Assembly (NCBI RefSeq): GCF_028330985.1
Contig: NZ_JAQMUE010000072.1
Location: forward strand, 1-64,000
Direction: 5' to 3'
Origin: Roseofilum reptotaenium CS-1145
GTDB taxonomy: Bacteria > Cyanobacteriota > Cyanobacteriia > Cyanobacteriales > Desertifilaceae
DNA: 64,000 bases
The position numbers were made by a program, and so were the translations under genes. Below are positions 1 to 9,043 of the stretch, one piece after another (the stretch's first letter is position 1; each line of letters begins with the position of its first letter). The notes beneath the pieces were generated by a model. The model searched no databases. It was not told the origin of the DNA and saw only the letters and a program-made list of their open reading frames with translations.

Positions 1-2
1 TC

Positions 3-140
3 TGGGCCCTCTTTTGCTTGATGGTAGGCTACGCCCAGGGACTCTCTACTCTGGTGGGGGACTATCTTAAGGAGTCGGGGCATTGCTTTGCTTGGACACT
101 CTTCATTTATATCGTAACTTATTCATCGGACTTGATATGA
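3..140 (+). CDS. possible 3' end of a truncated membrane protein gene
   Basis: The first 140 bases hold an open frame with no start in the window, ending at TGA 138-140. The 45 visible residues are hydrophobic (VGYAQGLSTLVGDYL, then TLFIYIVTY), which would suit the C-terminus of a membrane protein. Length and composition alone do not prove it is coding; the sequence left of the window would decide. I do not recognise a family. Confidence 0.25.
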   Translation, partial: WALFCLMVGYAQGLSTLVGDYLKESGHCFAWTLFIYIVTYSSDLI

Positions 141-240
141 TTCCACCAACGACCCCTTGATCGTTTTCTCTGCGATCGCGGGAAGAAAACTAGATTTGGT
201 ATGATGAGGGCTGACCCCTTAAAGAGTGTGCAATCGCCCC

Positions 241-1701
241 ATGACCCTAACGTTGACCAATACCCTCACGCGCAGTAAACAACCCTTCGAGTCCCTAGAA
301 CCAGGGAAAGTACGGATTTATTGTTGTGGAGTCACCGTTTATGACTACTGTCATCTCGGTCATGCACGGTCTTACATTGCTTGGGATACCCTGCGGCGCT
401 ATTTGCAATGGCGAGGCTATCAAGTGCGCTACGTACAGAATTTTACCGATATTGACGATAAGATTCTCAAACGTGCTAGAGAAACTGGGTCAACAATGGA
501 AGTAGTAGCCGAAACCTATACTCGAACCTATTTTGAAGATATGGCTCGTCTCAATGTCCTGGAAGCTGATGACTATCCCAGGGCAACCCATACCTTAAAT
601 GGTATTTTACGCCTTATCCATGAATTGGAAGCCAAAGGATATGCCTATGCTTCTGACGGTGATGTGTATTACCAAGTACGTCAGTTTCAAGATTATGGGA
701 AGCTCTCCGGGCGCAAGTTGGAGGAGATGCAAGCAGGAGCATCGGGGAGAGTAGGAGAAAGTTCGGAAGACTCTAAGAAAAAAGACCCCTTTGACTTTGC
801 CTTGTGGAAAGGAGCAAAACCCGACGAACCGAGTTGGGAGTCTCCCTGGGGAAAAGGTCGCCCCGGATGGCATATTGAATGCTCCGCTATGGTGAGGGAG
901 TGTTTGGGAGAGACTATTGATATTCACTGTGGTGGCGCGGATCTGGTGTTTCCTCACCATGAGAATGAGGTGGCGCAGTCAGAGGCAGTTACGGGTCAAC
1001 CCTTGGCCCGGTATTGGTTACACAATGGCTTTGTGACGGTGAATGGGGAGAAAATGTCCAAATCTTTGGGTAATTTTACAACGATTCGGGATTTGCTGGA
1101 CTCTGAAAATGGCCCGGAACCGATGGCGCTACGGTTATTTGTTGTTCAGGCCCAATATCGCAAACCGATTGATTTTACTCCAGAGGCGATCGCCTCTGCA
1201 CAGCGCTCTTGGAATACCCTCAAAGAAGGGTTATCTTTTGGTTACAAACATGGGGCAGCGTGGGGATGGGACTTGCAGGCGAAATCTGAGGATCTCAACC
1301 CGGAAAGTGTGGCAAATTTCAATAGTGCGATGGATGATGACCTGAATACATCAGGCGGATTAGCCGTATTATTTGAATTAGCCAAAGGATTGAACCGTGA
1401 AAACAATCGTTTGATTCATGAAGGTAAAACAGAGGTCGATCCAGAGCAGTTATATCAACAATGGCAAACCTTAGTTACTCTCTCTCAAGTGTTGGGGTTA
1501 GAAGTGGAAGCCGAGACAGCACCTGAGTCTCCAGGAGCGCAATTGAGCGATCGCGAGATTGAAGAGGCGATCGCCGCTCGTCAAGCTGCCCGCAAAGCCA
1601 AAAACTTTGCCGAAGCGGATCGCATTCGCGATAACTTACAAAGCCAAGGTATTACGCTTATCGATCAACCCGGTGGCATCACCCAATGGCATCACAATTA
1701 A
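241..1701 (+). CDS. cysS: cysteinyl-tRNA synthetase
   Basis: Class I aminoacyl-tRNA synthetase that charges tRNA-Cys with cysteine in the cytoplasm. The HIGH signature appears as HLGHARSY just after the N-terminal [10 protein letters not shown] stretch, and KMSKS is intact in [12 protein letters not shown]. Zinc ligands are expected at the early Cys, the Cys of WHIECSAM and the His/Glu of FPHHENEV. An in-frame GTG at 226 would add five residues; ATG 241 (MTLTLTNT) gives 486 aa and fits the family N-terminus, so I chose it. The gene stands alone, followed closely by a permease gene on the same strand. Confidence 0.97.
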   Translation: MTLTLTNTLTRSKQPFESLEPGKVRIYCCGVTVYDYCHLGHARSYIAWDTLRRYLQWRGYQVRYVQNFTDIDDKILKRARETGSTMEVVAETYTRTYFEDMARLNVLEADDYPRATHTLNGILRLIHELEAKGYAYASDGDVYYQVRQFQDYGKLSGRKLEEMQAGASGRVGESSEDSKKKDPFDFALWKGAKPDEPSWESPWGKGRPGWHIECSAMVRECLGETIDIHCGGADLVFPHHENEVAQSEAVTGQPLARYWLHNGFVTVNGEKMSKSLGNFTTIRDLLDSENGPEPMALRLFVVQAQYRKPIDFTPEAIASAQRSWNTLKEGLSFGYKHGAAWGWDLQAKSEDLNPESVANFNSAMDDDLNTSGGLAVLFELAKGLNRENNRLIHEGKTEVDPEQLYQQWQTLVTLSQVLGLEVEAETAPESPGAQLSDREIEEAIAARQAARKAKNFAEADRIRDNLQSQGITLIDQPGGITQWHHN

Positions 1702-1725
1702 CGCCCTAAAGAGGGAAAATTGGGT

Positions 1726-1790
1726 TTTTCCGATTTCCGATTTCCGATTCCCTCTTTCTTTTTCCCTTTTCCTTATTCCTTCTTCCTTTT
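1726..1790 (+). repeat. pyrimidine-rich heptamer repeat (TTTCCGA / TTCCCTT type)
   Basis: Three near-perfect TTTCCGA units run into degenerate TTCCCTT-like units between cysS and the next gene. The tract happens to be open in the permease frame and would encode a Phe/Pro-rich run, so it can inflate the annotated N-terminus. Such short tandem heptamers are common in cyanobacterial intergenic DNA. Confidence 0.6.
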
Positions 1791-1791
1791 T

Positions 1792-2886
1792 ATGCACGAA
1801 CAACGGATTGCTTTTTCCCTATCCACGTTCCTATTAACCTTACTCTCGGTTTTGTTAATTGTCTTATTTTGGCAATTACGGGGACTCGTGCTTTTGTTAA
1901 TGATTTCGATTGTGCTGGCCGCTTCTATTGCTCCCTTAGTAGATGCGGCTGAACATTTACGAATTCCCCGATGGTTAGGTGTAATTTTAGTTTATCTTAC
2001 CCTGCTTTTTGGATTAACGGGTCTGGGCTTATTAATCGGCCCAACTGTCTTTCAGCAAATTGAGCGTTTGTTGCAAAAACTCCCCTCCTATGCTGATGTT
2101 CTCTTACAATTAACAGAAGATTCACTCAACAATTGGACCAATACGCCTCCCGAACTCCTTGAACTTGTAGATTTTCAACAAATCACCAGTTGGCTGATCC
2201 GCTCAAGTCAACAATTGGTACTGCGATCCTATAGCATTACGCGGGGCATTATTGGAGGAGTCTTTAGCTTAATTTTATCTCTCTTTATTTCTGGTTATAT
2301 GGTCGCCGATAGCCAAACCTTAATTAACAGTTTGGTGCGCCTACTTCCTGAACCTTGGGACACCAAAATTGCGTCCCAAATTCCCACGATTAGCTACCGT
2401 ATGGGTAGCTATATTCGCGGTCGGTTAGTCGTTTCTTTTATCCTAAGCATTGTCACTACTCTAGGCTTAGGTATCCTGGGATTACGGGAATTTTCCCTCG
2501 GTTTAGGAGCGATCGCCGGAGTCACCAACCTAATCCCCTTTATCGGCCCGGTTTTAGGCGCTATCCCTGCCCTTGTAGTGGCGATCGCTTCCGGAGGCTG
2601 GACCTTCTTATGGGTGTTATTATTTTTTGTAATTATTCAAAATCTAGAAACCTATATTCTCGATCCTTTCCTGGTTGGCTCATCAGTAGGCGTTCATCCT
2701 CTCTATCAATTACTCGCCGTCCTTGGCGGAACTCAAGTCTTAGGAATTATTGGAGCCTTAATCGTGCCCCCTTGGGTGGCAGGGGGAGCAACCCTCTTGG
2801 AAAATCTTTATATTCAACCTAAACTAGAAGCCGAAAAACAAACTCACATGAGTTCTCAGGCGACAGAAGACTTGGGGGAGACATAA
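1792..2886 (+). CDS. AI-2E family (PerM/TqsA-like) membrane transporter
   Basis: Polytopic inner-membrane protein of the AI-2 exporter-like superfamily; substrates of cyanobacterial members are unknown. From ATG 1792 it is 364 aa and starts MHEQRIAFSLSTFLL. About eight membrane segments are visible: three N-terminal helices, a soluble amphipathic middle (residues ~95-175), then a helical C-terminal half. The family region LGAIAGVTNLIPFIGPVLGA lies around residue 240. A longer frame from 1720 would only translate the low-complexity heptamer tract, so I reject that start. The 3' end overlaps the next, convergent gene by about 30 bp. Confidence 0.85.
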   Translation: MHEQRIAFSLSTFLLTLLSVLLIVLFWQLRGLVLLLMISIVLAASIAPLVDAAEHLRIPRWLGVILVYLTLLFGLTGLGLLIGPTVFQQIERLLQKLPSYADVLLQLTEDSLNNWTNTPPELLELVDFQQITSWLIRSSQQLVLRSYSITRGIIGGVFSLILSLFISGYMVADSQTLINSLVRLLPEPWDTKIASQIPTISYRMGSYIRGRLVVSFILSIVTTLGLGILGLREFSLGLGAIAGVTNLIPFIGPVLGAIPALVVAIASGGWTFLWVLLFFVIIQNLETYILDPFLVGSSVGVHPLYQLLAVLGGTQVLGIIGALIVPPWVAGGATLLENLYIQPKLEAEKQTHMSSQATEDLGET

Positions 2887-3143
2887 ACAGTATTGGTGCG
2901 ATGAAATAACGTGGGGTAAGGAGAATAATAAACCGCCGAAATTTCAGGACTGATCTTCACTTTTCCTTTGATCACCGATCGTAATAACCGATTCATCGAT
3001 CGCTCATCTTCTTCCGTTAAGTGTTCATCTAAGGTCGCAGCCATAAGACCATAGCGATCAGCCAGAGTTAACACCCCCGTTTCTCGTGCAGAAACTAAAA
3101 TTTCGGAGATCGCTCCAGGTAGGATTTGGTGTTTTATTAACAT
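2856..3143 (-). CDS. small hypothetical protein (95 aa)
   Basis: A compact protein starting MLIKHQILPGAISEILVSA. It is helical and charged in the middle (DEHLTEEDERSMNRLLRS) with a strand-rich C-terminus (KVKISPEISAVYYSP). It has no membrane segment or signal peptide. ATG 3143 is preferred over the GTG at 3158. The pattern (short, acidic helix, promoterless neighbour) resembles small cyanobacterial conserved proteins, but I do not recognise a named family. It converges on and overlaps the permease gene by 31 bp. Confidence 0.6.
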   Translation of the reverse strand: MLIKHQILPGAISEILVSARETGVLTLADRYGLMAATLDEHLTEEDERSMNRLLRSVIKGKVKISPEISAVYYSPYPTLFHRTNTVYVSPKSSVA

Positions 3144-3376
3144 AATCAGTCCATACACGAGTCATCTTCACTTTACTATCAACGATATCTAGCATTTTAA
3201 CTGTGATTGATATCGCTCTTCTCAAGTGATTTAGATCGCTCTGAGTGCCTCAAAATTCACCCCAAAATCATCAATTTATCCGTGTGATTTTGTGCTTTAA
3301 TTATCTCGATTTGGATCTAAACCCCTAATCTTTGGTAAGGTTAAGAAGAATAATTCCGTGTTGGAGTAAGTCACCG

Positions 3377-4234
3377 ATGAGTGAAAATCTACCCAATTTT
3401 TTCACCTCCCAGGAGGAAGAAGTAATTACCGATGATATCCCAGAAGCTTTACGGGATACTCCTGTACCGGTGGCTGAGGTGCAAGAAACTGCATCATCGG
3501 GTTCTGGGCGCGGAATGTGGATCGGATTTGCAGGAGTGGCGATCGCTCTCAGCACCGGTATTTTCATTTTCAGTAGTAATTTCCTTACCCCAAACACTGC
3601 CTCAGAGTCTAGAGTTCCCCTATCCTCAGCCACAGAAACCAACGAGTTGGGTGAAGATGGAGCGGAAGAAGCTGAAACCCCAACAACGTCCGATCGGGGG
3701 AACTTACTCGGTCATTTGGCTTATGAAGAAGCCCCAGTCGATGATTTAATGGCGATTACCGCTGATGGTAGTTTACGATTACGAAAAATGGCGGCGATTA
3801 AGTTCCAACAGATGGTGAATGCAGCCCAAAGAGATGGAGTGGTGTTGGTTCCTTTGTCTGCCTTTCGTAGCTTAAACGATCAGGAGTATTTATTTTTTGA
3901 CGTTAAAGCTCAACGGGGACAAGTCGCGACTCAACGGGCAGAAGTGAGCGCTCCTCCAGGTTATAGTGAGCATCATACTGGGTATGCCATCGATATTGGG
4001 GATGGCTATGTACCGGCAGTTGATTTTTCTCCAGAGTTTGAGAATACTTCTGCTTTTAAGTGGTTAGAAGAAAATGCCGCTTATTATAGTTTTGAGTTGT
4101 CCTTTCCCCCGAATAATCCTCAAGGCATTAGCTATGAACCCTGGCACTGGCGTTTTGTTGGCGATCGCCATAGTTTGGAGACGTTTTATAAGGCCCGAGA
4201 GGAGTTCCAGACTGACGAAGCATCAGAGGAATGA
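3377..4234 (+). CDS. membrane-anchored VanY-type D-alanyl-D-alanine carboxypeptidase (M15B)
   Basis: Zinc peptidase expected to trim D-Ala from peptidoglycan stem peptides outside the membrane. It has a short cytoplasmic N-terminus, one membrane segment (GMWIGFAGVAIALSTGIFIF, residues ~50-70), an acidic linker and a C-terminal M15B domain. The domain shows SEHHTGYAIDIGDG (zinc His and Asp) and EPWHWRFVG (catalytic Glu, zinc His). ATG 3377 is chosen over the upstream frame start at 3332 because MSENLPNFFTSQ is the more natural N-terminus. It sits 30 bp before a zinc-protease-like gene on the same strand. Confidence 0.88.
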   Translation: MSENLPNFFTSQEEEVITDDIPEALRDTPVPVAEVQETASSGSGRGMWIGFAGVAIALSTGIFIFSSNFLTPNTASESRVPLSSATETNELGEDGAEEAETPTTSDRGNLLGHLAYEEAPVDDLMAITADGSLRLRKMAAIKFQQMVNAAQRDGVVLVPLSAFRSLNDQEYLFFDVKAQRGQVATQRAEVSAPPGYSEHHTGYAIDIGDGYVPAVDFSPEFENTSAFKWLEENAAYYSFELSFPPNNPQGISYEPWHWRFVGDRHSLETFYKAREEFQTDEASEE

Positions 4235-4264
4235 GGGGAAATTATTCGTTATCGAGAGAAATTC

Positions 4265-4987
4265 ATGAATCAACTGAGCTTAAATTTGATCGCGATCGCC
4301 GTTTTTACCCTGACCCTGTCGAGTCTATTGGGGCCTATAATCCATTTAAATCCAGCAATTCCAGCAATCATAGCTTTTGGAATTTTGGGATTTATGGCGA
4401 TCGATAGCCTTCAATGGCAAGGCCAAGGCAGTAATCTAGGGTTAGGCTTAATTGCCAGTTTATCGCCTGCATATCGCGATCGCCTCTTACACCACGAAGC
4501 CGGTCATTTTCTCGTTGCCTCTCTCCTAGATATTCCCATCACTGGCTATACCCTCAACCCCTGGGAAGCCCTGAAAGCGGGGCAACGGGGACAAGCGGGC
4601 GTAAGTTTCGATCAAGAAGCCATAACAGAACAACTCAAATCGACAGCCCTCACCCAGCAATGGATTGACCGCTATTGTCTCCTGTTGATGGCAGGCGTTG
4701 CAGCCGAAGAACTCGTTCATGGTAATGCTGAAGGGGGAGCCGATGACCGACAAAACCTCAACATGCTCCTGAAACTCTATTCCCCTGGAACTGTTGATTT
4801 TACCCCTAAGCAAAAATGGGCCAAATTACAAGCCCGAACCTTAATTGAAAATCAGTGGGATGCCTATCAAGCCTTAGTTGTCGCCATGGGTCAACGTTTA
4901 TCTGTTCCTGAATGTCAAGACCAAATTAAACAACAGGCTTGTATAACCTCAACGGATCTAGCTCCAATTGATATCTGCTGCCCATAA
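4265..4987 (+). CDS. membrane-linked M41-like zinc protease without AAA domain
   Basis: The 240-aa protein opens with two hydrophobic helices (residues ~5-45) and then carries HHEAGHFLVA, the HEAGH zinc site typical of the FtsH (M41) peptidase domain. A downstream acidic stretch (ASP-rich GGADDRQNLNMLL) could give the third ligand. No ATPase region is present, so this is a stand-alone peptidase-like domain. Such proteins are known as conserved cyanobacterial Zn-protease-like proteins with no settled role. It follows the VanY-like gene by 30 bp and may be co-transcribed. Confidence 0.75.
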   Translation: MNQLSLNLIAIAVFTLTLSSLLGPIIHLNPAIPAIIAFGILGFMAIDSLQWQGQGSNLGLGLIASLSPAYRDRLLHHEAGHFLVASLLDIPITGYTLNPWEALKAGQRGQAGVSFDQEAITEQLKSTALTQQWIDRYCLLLMAGVAAEELVHGNAEGGADDRQNLNMLLKLYSPGTVDFTPKQKWAKLQARTLIENQWDAYQALVVAMGQRLSVPECQDQIKQQACITSTDLAPIDICCP

Positions 4988-5060
4988 TAGATGGACGATG
5001 GAGCCTCAGATCTCCCTAAATTCACTAAAACGATCCCATTTTCCGCGTCTTCCTTTCCCC

Positions 5061-5654
5061 ATGTCCTCCTCATTTTCCCCTCCTCCCCTCTGGCGATCGC
5101 TTCTAGAGCAAGCCTTAAAGGATCACCGAGATCGTTCAGAATCCCGTTACTTTCAACTGGCTACTGTTCGCCCCAACGGGAAACCCGCCAATCGGAATGT
5201 TGTATTTCGAGGATTTCTCGACTCCACCCATCAACTCCAAATCGTCACTGATAACCGCAGCGATAAAATACATCAATTGCATCGCAGTCCTTGGGCAGAA
5301 ATCTGTTGGTATTTCAGCCTCACACGCCAGCAATTTAGACTTTCAGCCCAAACCACTTGTATTGATGAAAATACTGATCATTCTTTTCTACTATCAAAAA
5401 GAATTCAAGTTTGGCAACAGCTCTCGGATGCCACTCGACAACAATTTACCTGGCCCGCTTGTGGAACAGACCGAGACAAAAACGGTTTTCCAGGAACTTA
5501 TCCCAATCCTGATACTCCCTTACCTAATTTTGTCTTAGTCCTATTCCAGCCCATTGAGGTCGATCTCGTTGATTTACGAGAGTCTCCCCCACAAAGGATA
5601 CACTATCAGTTGCAACCCAATGGTGATTGGAGTGAGCGACCCCTTAATCCTTAA
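5061..5654 (+). CDS. Alr4036-type pyridoxamine 5'-phosphate oxidase-like FMN-binding protein
   Basis: Split-barrel flavin-binding protein of the PNPOx-like superfamily. The family signature is the N-terminal LATVRPNGKPANRNVVFRGF followed by IVTDNRSDKIHQL and AEICWYFSLTRQQFRLSA, and the C-terminal FQPIEVDLVDLRESPPQR strand region. ATG 5061 (MSSSFSPPPLWRSLLEQAL) gives 197 aa; the frame from 4968 overlaps the previous gene and adds an unlikely leader. Members are annotated as PNPOx-like, but whether they oxidise pyridoxamine phosphate is not established. Confidence 0.82.
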   Translation: MSSSFSPPPLWRSLLEQALKDHRDRSESRYFQLATVRPNGKPANRNVVFRGFLDSTHQLQIVTDNRSDKIHQLHRSPWAEICWYFSLTRQQFRLSAQTTCIDENTDHSFLLSKRIQVWQQLSDATRQQFTWPACGTDRDKNGFPGTYPNPDTPLPNFVLVLFQPIEVDLVDLRESPPQRIHYQLQPNGDWSERPLNP

Positions 5655-5677
5655 GCGATCGCTCATGACTCCTTGCT

Positions 5678-6505
5678 TCAAATCCCCGATCCATCTAAAA
5701 ACTCTTCAAGCGCTCGATCTTTCAGGGCACAACTACTGTAATTAGAGCGATGGGATGGGGATTCTAATTCTTCCTCCTGCAAAGCAGACTGATTCCAGGA
5801 ATCCCAACTCGCTGAACTAATACATTGACCCTCTAGACTAATGCCCTTACTTTCCTGAAGCAAACGCACCTGTTCTTCTAATTGCTCAATTCGGTCTACC
5901 AAAGTCCGAATCATCTCCGCTTCCGCATCTGGTAGTCGTCCATGCTCTAGGGGATTAACACGAACTCCAGAACGATAAACAATGCGTCCCGGAATACCGA
6001 CCACCGTACAATCTGAAGGCACATCCCGCAAGACCACCGATCCCGCACCGATGCGGACATTATTGCCAATTAACAGATTACCGAGAACCTTAGCTCCCGC
6101 ACCTACCACTACATTTTCGCCCAGGGTAGGATGGCGTTTACCACTTTCCTTACCCGTTCCGCCTAGAGTTACCCCTTGATAGATTAGGGTATAGTCTCCG
6201 ACAATCGCCGTCTCACCAATCACCACACCCATACCATGGTCAATAAAGACTCCTTTACCAATGGTCGCTCCTGGGTGGATTTCAATACCCGTAAACCAAC
6301 GAGCCAGATGGGAAATCAGCCGGGGAATAAACGGAAGTCCTAGGACATGGAGCCAATGGGCCAAGCGATAAAACAGTAGCGCTTGTAGTCCAGGGTAGCA
6401 AAACAAGACTTCCAGCCAATTTCGGGCAGCGGGATCGCGATCGAAGATGATACGGAAGTCAGCAACAAGATTACTTAGCACGATTGAAAGTATCCAACGC
6501 TTCAT
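5678..6505 (-). CDS. cysE: serine O-acetyltransferase
   Basis: Makes O-acetylserine from serine and acetyl-CoA, the first step of cysteine synthesis. After the conserved N-terminus ([18 protein letters not shown]) there is a left-handed beta-helix of hexapeptide repeats: [28 protein letters not shown] and [23 protein letters not shown] 6505 is taken as start. GTG 6481 would begin at [10 protein letters not shown], closer to many homologues, and GTG 6517 is also in frame. No clear ribosome site separates them. The C-terminal ~80 residues are a coiled coil and tail longer than in minimal CysE. It is convergent with the PNPOx-like gene. Confidence 0.93.
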   Translation of the reverse strand: MKRWILSIVLSNLVADFRIIFDRDPAARNWLEVLFCYPGLQALLFYRLAHWLHVLGLPFIPRLISHLARWFTGIEIHPGATIGKGVFIDHGMGVVIGETAIVGDYTLIYQGVTLGGTGKESGKRHPTLGENVVVGAGAKVLGNLLIGNNVRIGAGSVVLRDVPSDCTVVGIPGRIVYRSGVRVNPLEHGRLPDAEAEMIRTLVDRIEQLEEQVRLLQESKGISLEGQCISSASWDSWNQSALQEEELESPSHRSNYSSCALKDRALEEFLDGSGI

Positions 6506-6612
6506 CAAACAGATCACTGTAGATCTTAACGTTTAGTGGCCAGTTTACCCAAGTGATTGGCGTTAAGTTAAAGTGAAATCGAGTCATCTTTTCCTAAACC
6601 TAAAAGCGATCG

Positions 6613-6771
6613 ATGCCTATCCTGATTTTGCTCATCGTCTTAATTGCCGGATACTTCGGCAGTGAACTCATCGCACTAGAAGCCATCAGTCTTCTGAAAA
6701 GCCTCTCTCTTTCTCCTTGGCTACTGATAACCCTCATCGTCTCCTTATTCATCTGGTGTTTCGGAGACTAG
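6613..6771 (+). CDS. 52-aa double-span hydrophobic peptide
   Basis: A short frame from ATG 6613 to TAG 6769-6771 encodes two hydrophobic stretches (PILILLIVLIAGYFGSEL and PWLLITLIVSLFIWCFGD) joined by a short helical linker (EAISLLKSLSLS). It is divergent from cysE, with an AT-rich gap carrying possible promoters for both. The start follows TAAAAGCGATCG, with no strong Shine-Dalgarno. I do not recognise a family. The regular two-helix layout in an otherwise gene-free gap argues for a real gene. Confidence 0.5.
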   Translation: MPILILLIVLIAGYFGSELIALEAISLLKSLSLSPWLLITLIVSLFIWCFGD

Positions 6772-6820
6772 CTGAGATATTGCACTACACTCGGTCAGCC
6801 CTAATTTCAAGCGTGCTGCT

Positions 6821-7267
6821 CTAGTAGTATTTGATCAACTTCAAACAATTGCGTCGATCCTCTGTATGGGTATAGCTGAGGCAATCGGCAATATCGGACA
6901 TCATAAACCAACCCCGTCCCCCTTCCTGATCAGGGGTTGGGCGAGGTTGGGTTCTGAGCCATTGCTCAATATCAAACCCTTGGCCATAATCCCAAATCGA
7001 TATGGTGATTGAATCAGCAGCTAAGATCACTTCAATATCAATAGTCGTATCTTTAGCCAAATGATGATGGGCATGTCGAACAGCATTGGTTAATCCTTCA
7101 TAAAATGCAGTTTGACACTCAATCCAGGTGTCTTTAGGAATGGGTAGGGAGGGAGGCTTAAGCTCTTCAAACCAGGCCAAGGCATGGGATAAAGCCTGGC
7201 CATTAGAATGAACTTGCAGATAAGCTCTATGGGGCAATTTCAATGGTATAACCCTTAAATCAGGCAA
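6821..7267 (-). CDS. RsbW/SpoIIAB-like anti-sigma factor serine kinase
   Basis: A stand-alone GHKL ATPase domain (148 aa) of the anti-sigma kinase type. The N-box is EGLTNAVRHAHHH, the G1 box WDYGQGFD and the G2 box GGRGWFMM. Such kinases bind a sigma factor or other partner and phosphorylate STAS antagonists. The frame opens with TTG 7265-7267 (complement CAA); no better start is obvious. It lies beside a PP2C-type response regulator and a STAS protein, which together make a complete partner-switching set. It is separated from them by a mobile-element remnant. Confidence 0.85.
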   Translation of the reverse strand: MPDLRVIPLKLPHRAYLQVHSNGQALSHALAWFEELKPPSLPIPKDTWIECQTAFYEGLTNAVRHAHHHLAKDTTIDIEVILAADSITISIWDYGQGFDIEQWLRTQPRPTPDQEGGRGWFMMSDIADCLSYTHTEDRRNCLKLIKYY

Positions 7268-7421
7268 TCAGCACAGGTGAAGAAGCATTCAAACCCTTGA
7301 ACCCGCCAACCCAAAGGCTATGATTTCATCATAACCATGGGTTTGGAATCGGTAAGATAGAGACGGACACTAAATCGAGGGTCACGCTTCTTACTCAATT
7401 GTGGGTTTGGTGCTTCTGTTT

Positions 7422-7560
7422 TTGACATTCCCCGGCCATTCGATGCGGGGATTCTTGGTTCAACGAGTCCACTTAGACTAAATCCCTTGCGAAATTCAAT
7501 CCAGAGGTAGGTCTCTCCTCAAGCGTTACTTTCCGAGTGCCCCTCGGTAGTTGGATTATT
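7422..7560 (-). ncRNA. candidate omegaRNA-like scaffold at the right end of the element
   Basis: The last ~140 nt before the right end, on the minus strand, contain an inverted CCGAGGGGCACTCGG hairpin, a GTGGACTCGTTGAACCAAGA segment and the terminal CCCCG hairpin. This layout is what I associate with right ends of cyanobacterial tnpB elements, which double as omegaRNA scaffolds whose guide is the flanking DNA. Expression and function are not shown by the sequence; the call is an inference from layout. Confidence 0.35.
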
Positions 7561-7807
7561 CCAAAATTGGTTTTTATTTCAATCCTGTGTTGTCTAGCCC
7601 CTTTGAAGATTTTACCTATTCCTAGGGGAAAACTAGAACAATGGAATAGAACCCCATATCTTCAATTGCCAAGGTACAGATTGCCGTTAGGCATTTAGGT
7701 TTTTATACAGGTTAATTACCATTCCTGTGAATCCCATTGTACCATAAGGGCAGGTTAAAACCTGCCCGCTCGCCTTCATCCCCGGAATGAATTCACGGGG
7801 TTTTCAG
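7422..7807 (-). mobile_element. non-autonomous IS200/IS605-like element (no transposase left)
   Basis: Read on the minus strand, the region starts near 7807 with AAAA followed by a hairpin with arms CCCCG/CGGGG and an 11-nt loop (7780-7800). It ends with a second hairpin of the same arms and loop size (7430-7450), then AATGTCAA (TCAA at 7422-7425). Subterminal imperfect hairpins at both ends and a TCAA right-end cleavage tetramer are hallmarks of IS200/IS605 elements. No tnpA or tnpB frame survives in the ~390 bp. A 20-nt perfect palindrome (GGGCAGGTT arms, 7748-7767) lies just inside the left end. The exact left boundary is inferred. Confidence 0.6.
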
Positions 7808-7895
7808 CATATCTCTTATAAGCGATCAAATAGGCTATCAAAGCGATCTCACTTTTGTCAGATTTTCCAGCTCCCAGTCTGATGACATTTAAATC

Positions 7896-9032
7896 ATGTA
7901 CAAAGTTTTGATTATAGAGGATGACCCTTTGTTTCGGTTAGTGTTGACCAAAGCACTGAAGAATCAAGGGTATGATGTGACCGTTGCCACGAATGGTGAA
8001 GACGGCTTAGAACAAGCAGCCAGTCTGCGCCCTGGATTGATTTTGTGCGATTGGATGATGCCCCGCATGGATGGATTGGAAGTTTGTCGCCGCATTAAGG
8101 CTAATCCTGATTTAACAACGACGTTTTTTGTGCTGCTGACGGCCCGTGAGGGAGTGGAAGACCGGGTTCAGGGTCTCGATAACGGGGCAGATGATTTTTT
8201 GTCTAAACCCATTGAGGTGAATGAGTTACGGGCGAAGGTGCGGGCAGGTTTGCGACTGCACCAACTCAGTCAAGATTTACAAACAGCTAAACAGAGACTT
8301 GAAGAAGAGTTGACAGAAGCAGCAGATTATGTTAAATCACTTCTTCCCGGCCCTTTGCACGAGTCTGTTTCGATTGATTCGAGGTTTATTCCTTCTCGTC
8401 AATTGGGAGGGGACTGTTTTGATTATTATTGGCTCAATGAAAATCAGCTCGTGATTTATGTGGTGGATGCGGCGGGTCATGGTGTGGGCAGTGCCCTGTT
8501 ATCGGTTTCTGTCTTGAATTTATTGCGCTCTCAATCTCTCTCTGGGGTTGATTTTTCTCAACCCCATCAGGTGCTAATGGGTCTGAATGATACATTTCAG
8601 ATGGAAACTCAAGGCGATCGCTACTTTACGATTTGGTATGGGGTTTATCACCGAAAGGAACAGTCTCTGGTCTATGCCAGCTCCGGTCATCCTCCCGCTA
8701 TCCTCTTATCTCCTAGACCCAAGCAGGATATAGAAGTTCAACATCTGAAGACACCCGGTTTCCCCATTGGTATGTTTCCTGGAGTAGAGTATAAGGTACA
8801 TCAGTGTCATATCGAACCCCAGAGTACCCTCTATGTGTTTAGTGATGGGGTCTATGAAATTCATCAGACCGATGGCACACTCTGGGGACTTGAGGCGTTT
8901 AGTGAGTTTTTGGTCACCCATCAACACCTCTGCTCTGAATTGTTAGATCATTTACTCCATTGCATTTATACATTAAATTCCAATACCATCTTGAATGATG
9001 ACTTATCGTTACTTCAGATTAAGTTTCATTAA
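7896..9032 (+). CDS. response regulator with PP2C/SpoIIE-type serine phosphatase output
   Basis: An N-terminal receiver domain (residues 1-120) carries the acidic pocket (EDD 8-10), phospho-acceptor D52 (ILCDWMMPR) and the TAREG and SKP elements. A short coiled coil (residues ~125-150) leads to an RsbU/SpoIIE PP2M phosphatase domain. That domain has metal motifs GGDCFDYYW and VVDAAGHGVGSAL, then FSDGVYE and the late NDDLSLL. The likely job is to dephosphorylate a STAS partner when the receiver is activated. It faces the STAS gene, with 11 bp between stop codons, and is part of the partner-switching cluster. Confidence 0.93.
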   Translation: MYKVLIIEDDPLFRLVLTKALKNQGYDVTVATNGEDGLEQAASLRPGLILCDWMMPRMDGLEVCRRIKANPDLTTTFFVLLTAREGVEDRVQGLDNGADDFLSKPIEVNELRAKVRAGLRLHQLSQDLQTAKQRLEEELTEAADYVKSLLPGPLHESVSIDSRFIPSRQLGGDCFDYYWLNENQLVIYVVDAAGHGVGSALLSVSVLNLLRSQSLSGVDFSQPHQVLMGLNDTFQMETQGDRYFTIWYGVYHRKEQSLVYASSGHPPAILLSPRPKQDIEVQHLKTPGFPIGMFPGVEYKVHQCHIEPQSTLYVFSDGVYEIHQTDGTLWGLEAFSEFLVTHQHLCSELLDHLLHCIYTLNSNTILNDDLSLLQIKFH

Positions 9033-9043
9033 CGGCGAGGCAC

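Noticed and set aside
607-960. 117-aa minus-strand frame in cysS
   Set aside because: Entirely within cysS, which is fully supported.
1720-1791. N-terminal extension of the AI-2E permease
   Set aside because: It only translates the TTTCCGA/TTCCCTT repeat; ATG 1792 fits the family.
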